Shown here one piece after another: positions 17,925 through 25,790 of a DNA stretch of 64,000 nt (positions are counted from its first letter, which is position 1; every line of letters begins with the position of its first letter). The notes beneath the pieces are model-generated. The model was not told the origin of the DNA and searched no databases. It saw only the letters and a list, made by a program, of their open reading frames with translations. A program made the position numbers and the translations under genes. The DNA lies in assembly GCF_001012825.1 (NCBI RefSeq), contig NZ_LCZJ02000014.1, forward strand, positions 1 through 64,000, read 5' to 3'. Source of the DNA: Paenibacillus etheri (lineage in GTDB: Bacteria; Bacillota; Bacilli; Paenibacillales; Paenibacillaceae).

Positions 17925-18764
17925 TTAACGCATATCCGTTATTCGGCTGCGAACCGTGAGCGATTCTTCGCGTCCTCGTAAGGTTAATCTGGCGAGTTGT
18001 ACACCAACTGCAGAAGCAAGGACTGCAAGCAGGGTGCCGCCTATCATATCTGTGAGCCAATGAATGCCCAGATAGAATATACCAAAGACGATTAGGACTG
18101 CGGAAATACTCGTAATGACCATCCAGCGGCGGTTTCCTGAACGGAATGCCAGAAGTGCCATCGTAACGGAAATGGACGTATGCAGACTCGGGAAGCAGTT
18201 GTTGAGACCAGATAAAGGGCGGTACTCCTGCTCAAACTTCGGAAATACATCCAGCATAGTAAATCTAACGCCTGCAGGTACATAGGACCATACCTCGTCC
18301 ACAGGGAAGTATAGATAGAATGGAATCGCCACGGCATAGTTAATAATAATAGCATAGCAGGTTGCATACAGCATCACACGGTTCTTATCTAACAGATAGA
18401 CACCTAGAGAAGCTGCTAATACAGATTGAAGCATAAAAATGTAGAAGAAGACTATGATAGGTGTCAGCCAAGGACTATAGAATATATCCTGAACAGCTTG
18501 GACAAAATGCCCCTCTAGTCCAAATACAAATGACGTATAATCTGAGGAAAGATGCATTTTCTCTTCAATTTGCAGTTCATATTTATTCAAGACCAGTACA
18601 CCAAACATTCCTGCCATCAGTAGCAAAAACTTATATGACCGCAGCATCTCTTTCCCGATTTCAACCAATGCCATGATTGGATTACGACGAGCGCCAATCC
18701 ATACTAATATCACTACTAATGCAACTGTGTACAAAACAATATGGTTCATTGATTGGTAAAGCAA
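17925..18764 (-). CDS. PAP2-family membrane phosphatase/phosphotransferase
   Basis: A 279-residue polytopic membrane protein with about six hydrophobic segments. It carries two of the three PAP2 motifs in the form of the Aur1/inositolphosphotransferase branch: N-C-F-P-S-L-H-T-S (near 193-201) and G-I-H-W-L-T-D-M-I-G-G (near 234-244). The histidines in these motifs are the catalytic pair. The family dephosphorylates or transfers lipid phosphates. The gene faces yajC, and the substrate is not predictable. Confidence 0.8.
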   Translation of the reverse strand: MLYQSMNHIVLYTVALVVILVWIGARRNPIMALVEIGKEMLRSYKFLLLMAGMFGVLVLNKYELQIEEKMHLSSDYTSFVFGLEGHFVQAVQDIFYSPWLTPIIVFFYIFMLQSVLAASLGVYLLDKNRVMLYATCYAIIINYAVAIPFYLYFPVDEVWSYVPAGVRFTMLDVFPKFEQEYRPLSGLNNCFPSLHTSISVTMALLAFRSGNRRWMVITSISAVLIVFGIFYLGIHWLTDMIGGTLLAVLASAVGVQLARLTLRGREESLTVRSRITDMR

Positions 18765-18858
18765 AGCAATCGAAGCCTCCTTGATCTCTTAATGAAGTCA
18801 GATGATCACAGTTTAACATATTTTCAAGGAATGTTTCGAATTTAATGAAATAATAATT

Positions 18859-19251
18859 TTAGCTTTTTTGTAAATTAACCCCAAACATTCCGCCTAGAGC
18901 ACCAATCGCTGCAGCAGCTAGAACCCAAAGAAGGTCAATACCTGAAGGTGAGCTATCCAGTGCCAGAAATCCAATTAACAGAATGATAATCCCGTAAAAG
19001 ATTCCTGTAAGACTTCCCTGATACCAGCCTTTATTCGTGGCTCTGCGACCGGCGGTTAGACCTCCAAATGCTGCGGCTATGCCGTGTACTATATAAGTGT
19101 ACATTGAGAGATCCTGCTCCTTCAGACCGCTGCCCCATAATAAAAGAGAGAGGACAAACGCGCCAAACAGCATCCAAAGGAATGATCGACATAGGCCAGA
19201 TAACACAGGATTGGCTATTCTCCATGAGAACAGGCGCCGGATTAAATACAT
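18859..19251 (-). CDS. TIGR04086-type small membrane protein (YrzE-like)
   Basis: A 130-residue protein with four predicted transmembrane helices and the motif H-G-I-A-A-A-F-G-G-L-T-A-G-R-R-A. This pattern and the place next to yajC match the TIGR04086/YrzE family, whose function is unknown. GGAGG lies seven bases before the ATG. Here it is transcribed opposite to yajC. Confidence 0.75.
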   Translation of the reverse strand: MYLIRRLFSWRIANPVLSGLCRSFLWMLFGAFVLSLLLWGSGLKEQDLSMYTYIVHGIAAAFGGLTAGRRATNKGWYQGSLTGIFYGIIILLIGFLALDSSPSGIDLLWVLAAAAIGALGGMFGVNLQKS

Positions 19252-19475
19252 GGTACAACCTCCTAAAGTTTTTTTAGAAAAATAATCTACATAAGTTATT
19301 ATTCATTGTATGGGAAGGCTTGCCCCAATAGTACAAGAATGGGCATTGCAGCCTTTTACCATTAATTAATATGTGAGCTTCCGAATGTTCCCTGTGCTGA
19401 GCGGTCAGAATAGGGTTACATTAATCCACCCGAGAAAACAAGTCTGCGGGTGAGAGTGGAGGGGAGCGAAGCTAT

Positions 19476-20240
19476 ATGTCCCAGCATATCACTACCCATA
19501 TTTTATTGACCGTGCTGATGTATTTCTTCATATTCCTGTGCATGCGTATCATGGGAAAGAGGGAAATCGGCAAGTTATCTGTATTTGATCTAACGATCTC
19601 AATTATGATTGCTGAGATTGCTGTTTTTGTGATTGAGGATATTAATCGCCCGATTTACGAAGGTCTGGTACCGATGGCCACATTGGTTATCATTCAAGTT
19701 CTGGTTGCTCAGCTTAGCCTTAAGAGTAGAAAGGTTAGGCTTTTAATGGACGGTAAACCGAGCATACTTATTTCTGACGGCAAGTTGCACCGGGGAGAGA
19801 TGCGTAAACAACGGTACAATATTGATGATCTGCTGCAGCAATTACGTGGTCAGAACATCGCTAGTCCTGCTGATGTGGAATTTGCGATTCTAGAGCCCAG
19901 TGGTCAACTCACCGTTTTCGAGAAAGACAAAGGAAATTCATCTTCCAAACAAACAAGCAATAGCAGTTCAGTTGCTGAGAATAATAAGACCGATGAGGAT
20001 GCAGGTGTGAGCAGTCAGAAAGTTAAGCTGCCAAAGAACAAAATCAGATATGAAGGACTTCCTATTCCACTGATTATGGATGGAAAGGTCCAGGATCATA
20101 ATTTAGAGATGATAGGTAAAACAAGGTTCTGGCTGAGAACACAGATCCGCCAAAAGGGAGTATCCGATTTTCGAGATGTATTTCTCTGCTCCATAGACCA
20201 TAAAGGCCGAGTTTATGTTGACAGTTTGGATACCCGATAA
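19476..20240 (+). CDS. DUF421 (YetF/YrbG-type) membrane protein
   Basis: A 254-residue protein. Three N-terminal transmembrane segments contain M-R-I-M-G-K-R-E-I-G-K-L-S, the DUF421 hallmark. A cytoplasmic domain includes R-Y-N-I-D-D-L-L-Q-Q-L-R, and a second copy follows a polar Ser/Asn-rich linker (about 150-180). B. subtilis yrbG, a DUF421 gene, sits beside spoVB as here. In spore formers some DUF421 proteins occur in the spore membrane; the molecular role is not established. It converges on spoVB with five bases between stops. Confidence 0.8.
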   Translation: MSQHITTHILLTVLMYFFIFLCMRIMGKREIGKLSVFDLTISIMIAEIAVFVIEDINRPIYEGLVPMATLVIIQVLVAQLSLKSRKVRLLMDGKPSILISDGKLHRGEMRKQRYNIDDLLQQLRGQNIASPADVEFAILEPSGQLTVFEKDKGNSSSKQTSNSSSVAENNKTDEDAGVSSQKVKLPKNKIRYEGLPIPLIMDGKVQDHNLEMIGKTRFWLRTQIRQKGVSDFRDVFLCSIDHKGRVYVDSLDTR

Positions 20241-20245
20241 CCATT

Positions 20246-21841
20246 CTAGAGCCAGCGCTTAATGAACGGTAGTCGATCTAAATCACGAAGTGAGATAAGG
20301 CCAGCTAATAGACTGATACCGAAATACAGGACCATTCCTATCGCAGAGGCAAATAAAAATTGAATCCATTGTGCATCTGCAATGGGAATGGAGATGTATA
20401 CATAACGCATGCCCGCTCCCATAATAAGCATTGCACATAAGGTCTTAACGGTATCGGTTATTCGTAAGGATAATGAAATTAGACTAACCACACTGTACCC
20501 GTGCAGTAGAGTAACAAGGACGCTGTTCACAATGATGGCAATGATTGCGCCGTAAATTCCGTATTCGGGCTGTGAAGCTAATATAACAATCAGAATGATT
20601 TTGACTACTGCCCCAATAAGGGTATTGATGAGCGCCCTGCCCGGTTTGTCCATAGCTTGAAGCGCAGCTTGTAAGGGTGCTTGAACATAGAGGAACAAAG
20701 CGAAAGGGGCCATTAGTTTTAGCATGGGAGCGGTGTCCGCATTGCCGTATAACAAATTGCATAGTGGGACCGCTAGGACATACATAAGAACAGCAAAGGG
20801 AGCACCTGTTACCAGAGCGAGTCGAAGGGCTTGATGCATTCGTTTGTGAATGGTAGGCAAGTCCTTTCTCGCGGCAGCCTCAGATAATGATGGGACCAGA
20901 GAAACCGCAAGGGAGGAAGTTAAAGCTCCGGGAAGCAACAGTAAGGGAATAACCATTCCCTGTAAAGATCCATACTGTGCAGTCGCGGCGGCTGTTGCGA
21001 TTCCGGCTAATGCAAGACTACGTACGGTAATTATAGATTCCAGTAGATAGGAAAAAGAGCCCACAAGTCGGCTTGCCGTAACAGGAATAGATACACCTAG
21101 TAAACGCCGTAGTATCGGGGAGGTTGATTTTACAACATCTGGATCAGAGGGTATAACTTCCTTCTCAACTGTTTGCTGCTCTAGAATGGGGGTTGTTTTT
21201 CTATCCTTTTTCGTGATGACATAATATTGCCACAGAATCGCTAACATTCCGCCAATCTCTCCCACGGTTACACCTAACATCGCCCCCGCAGCAGCTAAAG
21301 CGATACCTTTGGGTAGCAGCAGCCAAGAGAACCACAGCATAAAAAATATTCGAACGATAGACTCGAAAACCGAAGAAAGTGCGGATGGAATCATGTTCTG
21401 CCTACCTTGAAAATAACCGCGGTATATCGCAGATACAGCAACAATTCCAATCATTGGGATCATGGCGATAAAAGTATAATAAACTCTGTGGTCTGTTAAG
21501 ATCACATTGGAGACCCATGAAGCACTGACCAGCGCAACGATGGTAAAGAAGATTCCTAGTCCGACACTAAGAGTAAGGCCAGTCCGTAAAATTTGCCGAG
21601 ATTTCTCAGGCCGGTTTTCTCCCTCTGCTTCCGCCACCATCTTAGCAATAGCTAGGGGAAGTCCGCCTGTAATAACAGTAACCAGCACGATAAAGAATGG
21701 GTACGCGAGCTGATATAGACCCACGCCCTCTGCTCCAATGATGCGTGGCAAAGCAATTCGGGGTATGAATCCAAGCATTCGATTAATGATGCCGGCGGCA
21801 AGCAAAATTAAAGTTCCTTGTATAAAGCTCTGTTTCCTCAA
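20246..21841 (-). CDS. spoVB: stage V sporulation protein SpoVB (MOP-family flippase)
   Basis: A 531-residue polytopic protein of the MATE/MOP exporter superfamily, with about 14 hydrophobic segments. The N-terminus (G-T-L-I-L-L-A-A-G-I-I-N-R-M-L-G-F) and the R-G-Y-F-Q-G-R-Q-N-M motif match SpoVB, which is needed for spore cortex synthesis and is related to the lipid II flippase MurJ. Location between the yrbG-like gene and comN repeats the B. subtilis order. Here it runs against both neighbours. Confidence 0.9.
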   Translation of the reverse strand: MRKQSFIQGTLILLAAGIINRMLGFIPRIALPRIIGAEGVGLYQLAYPFFIVLVTVITGGLPLAIAKMVAEAEGENRPEKSRQILRTGLTLSVGLGIFFTIVALVSASWVSNVILTDHRVYYTFIAMIPMIGIVAVSAIYRGYFQGRQNMIPSALSSVFESIVRIFFMLWFSWLLLPKGIALAAAGAMLGVTVGEIGGMLAILWQYYVITKKDRKTTPILEQQTVEKEVIPSDPDVVKSTSPILRRLLGVSIPVTASRLVGSFSYLLESIITVRSLALAGIATAAATAQYGSLQGMVIPLLLLPGALTSSLAVSLVPSLSEAAARKDLPTIHKRMHQALRLALVTGAPFAVLMYVLAVPLCNLLYGNADTAPMLKLMAPFALFLYVQAPLQAALQAMDKPGRALINTLIGAVVKIILIVILASQPEYGIYGAIIAIIVNSVLVTLLHGYSVVSLISLSLRITDTVKTLCAMLIMGAGMRYVYISIPIADAQWIQFLFASAIGMVLYFGISLLAGLISLRDLDRLPFIKRWL

Positions 21842-22037
21842 AGGTCACGCCTTCTTCCCCAAATGAAATGAAACGCTGGCCAACTTGTCTATTCTTATGG
21901 ATATGCTATACCCCTATCTCGGCATGCCTTGTTTTAGTAGTTGTAACTTTTTGTGACGGAAGGAGGAAAGAAGAGAACTTGGGTCGAATACGTATGGTAA
22001 GCATACGAACACGAGCGATCTTTGGAGGTGTCATCAC

Positions 22038-22289
22038 GTGGAATCGGAACAGTGGAATCATGATCAACATAGTGAAGAAATCGAAGCCATGTGCCGCAGC
22101 AAAGCTGAAGAATTCCGGCTCCTCGGCTATGAGTATGTAACCAGCAAGGATATTTGGGATTGTATCAGTCGTAATTATGATAAGGACGGAATGCCTCCCT
22201 TGCATAAGCTGGTAAATGATATTTATTCCTTAAAAGCCAATAGTTACATGACTTATTTGACTCTTGCAGCTTATCGGGGGTTGAACTGA
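22038..22289 (+). CDS. comN: post-transcriptional regulator ComN-like
   Basis: An 83-residue acidic helical protein starting at GTG 22038, eight bases behind GGAGGTG. Motifs such as C-R-S-K-A-E-E-F, G-Y-E-x-V-T-S-K-D-I-W and the tail M-T-Y-L-T-L-A-A-Y match the ComN (YrzD) family, which in B. subtilis promotes comE mRNA accumulation. It sits between spoVB and secD, the B. subtilis position. No comE genes are in this window. Confidence 0.8.
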   Translation: MESEQWNHDQHSEEIEAMCRSKAEEFRLLGYEYVTSKDIWDCISRNYDKDGMPPLHKLVNDIYSLKANSYMTYLTLAAYRGLN

Positions 22290-22359
22290 ACAATAAACAT
22301 CTCGCTCCGAAGCCTTATAAAGCAGTAAAGTAAGAGAATAATAACTTCACATCTCCTAT

Positions 22360-22405
22360 ATAAACGGATGTCTTGCTGATTTGAGCAGGGGCGGCCGTTT
22401 CTTTG
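22360..22405 (+). terminator. possible comN terminator
   Basis: AAACGG...TTGCT/AGCAG...CCGTTTC forms an imperfect stem followed by only a few T. It is weak. Confidence 0.35.
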
Positions 22406-22434
22406 TGTGAGTAAAGCTATGTCTATGCTGTGAA

Positions 22435-22463
22435 TTGACGGTCATTTCACGTGTAGCTATAAT
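22435..22463 (+). promoter_or_regulatory. promoter of secDF
   Basis: TTGACG (22435-22440) and TATAAT (22458-22463) with 17 bases between them form a near-consensus sigma-A promoter 39 bases before secD. Confidence 0.8.
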
Positions 22464-22501
22464 AGGAATATTGAGTGAATGAAAGGGGAACTAGCTAGAG
22501 C

Positions 22502-23752
22502 ATGAAGAGACTAATGGGCTTTATTATTACCGTGCTCGTTTTGACAGGCGTCATGGCATTTACTACTCCTGGACTGCTGGACAAGGTTAGACTTGGTCTT
22601 GACCTGAAAGGCGGATTTGAGATTTTGTACCATGCTGAGCCTATGGAAGCGGGAGCAGCGTTGTCCCGAGCTTCACTGTTGAAAACAGCAGAAAGTTTGG
22701 AAAAACGGGCCAATGCGCTCGGAACCAGTGAACCAGAGGTTACAACTGAAGGTACTGACCGTATTCGTTTGAAAATTGCGGGCGTTACTGATGAAGCTGA
22801 GGTTCGCAAGAAGATGAAGGAGCCTGCAGTTCTGACTTTCCGTAGTGCTGCTGAAGGTGACGCTGAAGGTACTTACAGCAAAATCGAACTGGTAGGTAGT
22901 GACTTTGTTGAAGGTGCGGCAGAGGTTGGACGGGATAACCTGAATCAGCCAATCATCAGCATCAAGATCAAAGACAAGGATAAATTCGCAGAGATTACGA
23001 AGCGCCTCTTAGGAAAGAATCTCGCAATTTACTTGGATGAGAACAAACTATCTGACCCTACGGTACAAGCAGTACTTACCGACGGTAGTGCGTCTATCTC
23101 CGGTCAGTATACAATTAAAGAAGCACGTGAACTGGCTGACACTATTAATCTTGGTGCGTTGCCACTGAAGCTTACTGAGAAATACTCCCAAAGTGTGGGT
23201 GCAACACTCGGTAAACAATCGCTTGATCAAACGATCAAAGCCGGCCTTTTGGGTTCTTTGATTATTCTTATCTTCATGATCGGTATGTACCGCTTGCCAG
23301 GTCTCTTGGCTAGTTTTGCACTGATCTTGCATACATGGCTGCTAATTGTAGTCTTTGTCTTTGCAGACTTCACATTGACGTTGCCTGGTATAGCCGCATT
23401 TATTCTGGGTATAGGGATGGCCGTCGATGCCAATATCATTACAAATGAACGGATAAGGGAAGAAATGCGCAGTGGTAAGAGTGTACTTTCCTCTGTTAAA
23501 GCAGGTAATAAATCCTCTTTCCGGACAGTAATGGACTCCAATGTCACAACTGTTATTGTGGCAGGTGTCATGTTCGCCTTCGGTACAGGTGCAGTCAAAG
23601 GCTTCGCATTGGTGCTGATCGTAGAAATCGTTCTGAGTATCGCCACGAATCTATATTTCTCCCACTGGTTGCTTAGCCAGCTTGTTAAAGCCGGTAAGCT
23701 GAACAAACCGAAGAGTTTCGGTGTTAAGGAGAGTGATATTCGTGCGCTTTAA
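22502..23752 (+). CDS. secD: protein translocase subunit SecD
   Basis: A 416-residue membrane protein. One N-terminal helix is followed by L-G-L-D-L-K-G-G (D1 motif), a periplasm-side P1-like domain (about 40-230) and five C-terminal helices with G-I-A-A-F-I-L-G-I-G-M-A-V-D-A-N. Together with SecF it uses the proton gradient to pull exported proteins. B. subtilis has a fused SecDF, whereas here SecD and SecF are separate reading frames that overlap by 11 bases. Confidence 0.96.
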   Translation: MKRLMGFIITVLVLTGVMAFTTPGLLDKVRLGLDLKGGFEILYHAEPMEAGAALSRASLLKTAESLEKRANALGTSEPEVTTEGTDRIRLKIAGVTDEAEVRKKMKEPAVLTFRSAAEGDAEGTYSKIELVGSDFVEGAAEVGRDNLNQPIISIKIKDKDKFAEITKRLLGKNLAIYLDENKLSDPTVQAVLTDGSASISGQYTIKEARELADTINLGALPLKLTEKYSQSVGATLGKQSLDQTIKAGLLGSLIILIFMIGMYRLPGLLASFALILHTWLLIVVFVFADFTLTLPGIAAFILGIGMAVDANIITNERIREEMRSGKSVLSSVKAGNKSSFRTVMDSNVTTVIVAGVMFAFGTGAVKGFALVLIVEIVLSIATNLYFSHWLLSQLVKAGKLNKPKSFGVKESDIRAL

Positions 23753-24644
23753 GAAAGAGCTTGATTTCGTGCATTTGAGTAAATTTTTCTATGTTTTTTC
23801 CATTGCCCTTACAGTGGCAGGTTTGATTTTCCTAGCAACCTTTGGATTGAATTACAGCGTTGATTTCAAAGCGGGATCTAATGTTGATATCTCTCTGTCT
23901 AAGAATTTGACATCGGAAGAGGTTAATTCAGCAGTTGAGAACACTGGGATTTCAAGTGAGCCAAGCATTACGTTAGGAAGTGAACGGGTCAACGTTCGTT
24001 ATGATCAAGTGCTCGATGAGCAACAGGATGAAGCTCTTAAAGCAGAGATCTTGAAGCTGGACGATAAAGCTTCGTTTGAGATTAACACCGTGGATACTGA
24101 AATGTCTAAAGAACTTGCACGTAATGCGATTTATGCGGTTCTCATTTCTTGTCTAGGGATTATCATTTATGTAAGTATTCGTTTTGAATGGCGGTTTGCA
24201 TTGGCAGCTATTGTTTCACTGATCCATGATGCCTTTATGGTCGTTGCAATCTTCTCCATCTTCCGCTTGGAAGTGGATTTGACGTTTATTATAGCGGTGC
24301 TTACGATTATCGGTTATTCCATCAATGATACGATCGTTATCTTTGACCGTATTCGTGAGAATTTACGTTTTGGTAAACAGAGAACTTACGAGGATTTAAA
24401 AGAGCTTGTGAATAAGAGTGTGGCTCAGACTCTGATGCGCTCTCTCTACACAGCATTTACCGTATTTATTGCGGCGTTCTTCCTGTTAATTCTTGGAGGC
24501 GAGTCCATTAAGATGTTCTCGCTTGCGATGGTTATCGGATTGCTATTCGGAGCGTACTCCTCTATCTTTATTGCAAGTCCGATCTGGCTACTGCTTAAGA
24601 AGCGTGAGAAGACAAAGGTAAAGAGCAGCCCAGCTAAAGGTTAA
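23742..24644 (+). CDS. secF: protein translocase subunit SecF
   Basis: A 300-residue partner of SecD. It has an N-terminal helix, then N-Y-S-V-D-F-K-A-G-S, and a six-helix arrangement with I-G-Y-S-I-N-D-T-I-V-I-F-D-R-I-R-E-N, the SecF signature. I chose GTG 23742, seven bases behind AAGGAGAG inside the secD end; the longer frame from 23721 would overlap that ribosome site. A hairpin terminator follows. Confidence 0.95.
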   Translation: MRFKKELDFVHLSKFFYVFSIALTVAGLIFLATFGLNYSVDFKAGSNVDISLSKNLTSEEVNSAVENTGISSEPSITLGSERVNVRYDQVLDEQQDEALKAEILKLDDKASFEINTVDTEMSKELARNAIYAVLISCLGIIIYVSIRFEWRFALAAIVSLIHDAFMVVAIFSIFRLEVDLTFIIAVLTIIGYSINDTIVIFDRIRENLRFGKQRTYEDLKELVNKSVAQTLMRSLYTAFTVFIAAFFLLILGGESIKMFSLAMVIGLLFGAYSSIFIASPIWLLLKKREKTKVKSSPAKG

Positions 24645-24705
24645 TGTCTCAAGAAAAATAACATGGCTACACTTGAATGAAAAAAACATCAACTTTATAA
24701 TTTAA

Positions 24706-24736
24706 GAAAGCCGCGTCAAATGCGACGCGGCTTTCG
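24706..24736 (+). terminator. secDF terminator
   Basis: GAAAGCCGCGTC pairs with GACGCGGCTTTC. The T run is short, so it may act partly as a 3' stabiliser. Confidence 0.6.
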
Positions 24737-24810
24737 AAATCTTTGGAGTAGTATGTCATGTGTATTGTATCATCATGAGATTACTTGCTAGTGGTAAGGG
24801 GGGGCCTCGT

Positions 24811-25761
24811 ATGAATAAAGAACGATCACCGCAAAGCAAGACGGTTGCTTGGACAGGGATCATCAGCGATGTTACTTTGGCAGTAGCTAAGGGGAGTTTT
24901 GGCTATATTTCAGGTAGCAAGGCATTAATGGGCGATGCTTTATATTCCGGAGCAGATGCTGCAGCTAAATTGGCGGATATTCTTCCGTGGCGCTCTGAAG
25001 AGAACAGGAAGAGCAAGCAACGGATAGAAGACCGGCGGGGGAATAAGGAACCACTTTTAGCAATACTATTATCTGTATTAATCCTTATGGGGGGGCTGCA
25101 GATCGCCTTCTCTGCAATCCGTGACTTAACCGAGGGACAGTCATCCACTCGCGGAGAACTTGCACTTGTAACTGTCTTGCTATCTATTGTATTTAAAGAA
25201 GCTGTATTTCAATATCAATATCGGTACTTTAAAAAAATAGGTGATGGCAGTCATGCTGCCTATGCCAATAGTCATCGTTTTAGTTTATATACTTCTATCA
25301 CAGTATTAGTTGGGATATCGTTATCAATGGGTGGTACCTATTGGCATCCTCTACTCTATATGGACCCTATTGCCGCACTTTTAACAGGATGCTTAATTCT
25401 TCGTAAAGGTTATTTGCTCATTGTTAATACAGTTAGGGTTAAGAATGCGCAGGAGCTACCTTCTGAGGAGGCAGCTAATTTTATTGAAACTGTACAACGT
25501 GTTCACGGCGTTATTCGTGTAGAACACTTGAAGGCGCTTGAGCAAGGGAATTATGTGAATCTGCAAGTGAAGATCAGTGTAAATCCGCGTATTACGGTAA
25601 TGGAAGCACAGGATATTTCAGAATGTGCAAGAAAGTTGCTACAGCACCGTTTTGTTCATGTTGGTGAGGTACATATGGACGTAGTTCCCTATGATCCTGG
25701 TTATCCATACAAGAGTAATTATGAATTGGTGGATAATGATATTCCAACGTTGCTTCAGTAG
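24811..25761 (+). CDS. cation diffusion facilitator family protein, metal site altered
   Basis: A 316-residue CDF-type membrane protein with about six helices and a C-terminal cytoplasmic domain (H-G-V-I-R-V-E-H-L-K). The family motif S-x-A-L-x-x-D-A-L is present as S-K-A-L-M-G-D-A-L-Y-S. The canonical HxxxD of helix 2 reads Y-S-G-A-D, and the HxxxD of helix 5 (usually H-H-R-S-D) reads S-H-R-F-S, so three expected ligands are replaced. Canonical members export zinc, iron or manganese by proton antiport. Whether this branch transports metal is unclear. The ATG at 24811 follows a G-rich ribosome site. Confidence 0.78.
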   Translation: MNKERSPQSKTVAWTGIISDVTLAVAKGSFGYISGSKALMGDALYSGADAAAKLADILPWRSEENRKSKQRIEDRRGNKEPLLAILLSVLILMGGLQIAFSAIRDLTEGQSSTRGELALVTVLLSIVFKEAVFQYQYRYFKKIGDGSHAAYANSHRFSLYTSITVLVGISLSMGGTYWHPLLYMDPIAALLTGCLILRKGYLLIVNTVRVKNAQELPSEEAANFIETVQRVHGVIRVEHLKALEQGNYVNLQVKISVNPRITVMEAQDISECARKLLQHRFVHVGEVHMDVVPYDPGYPYKSNYELVDNDIPTLLQ

Positions 25762-25790
25762 TTTGCAAGGTGAGAGAAAGGTGAGCTCTA

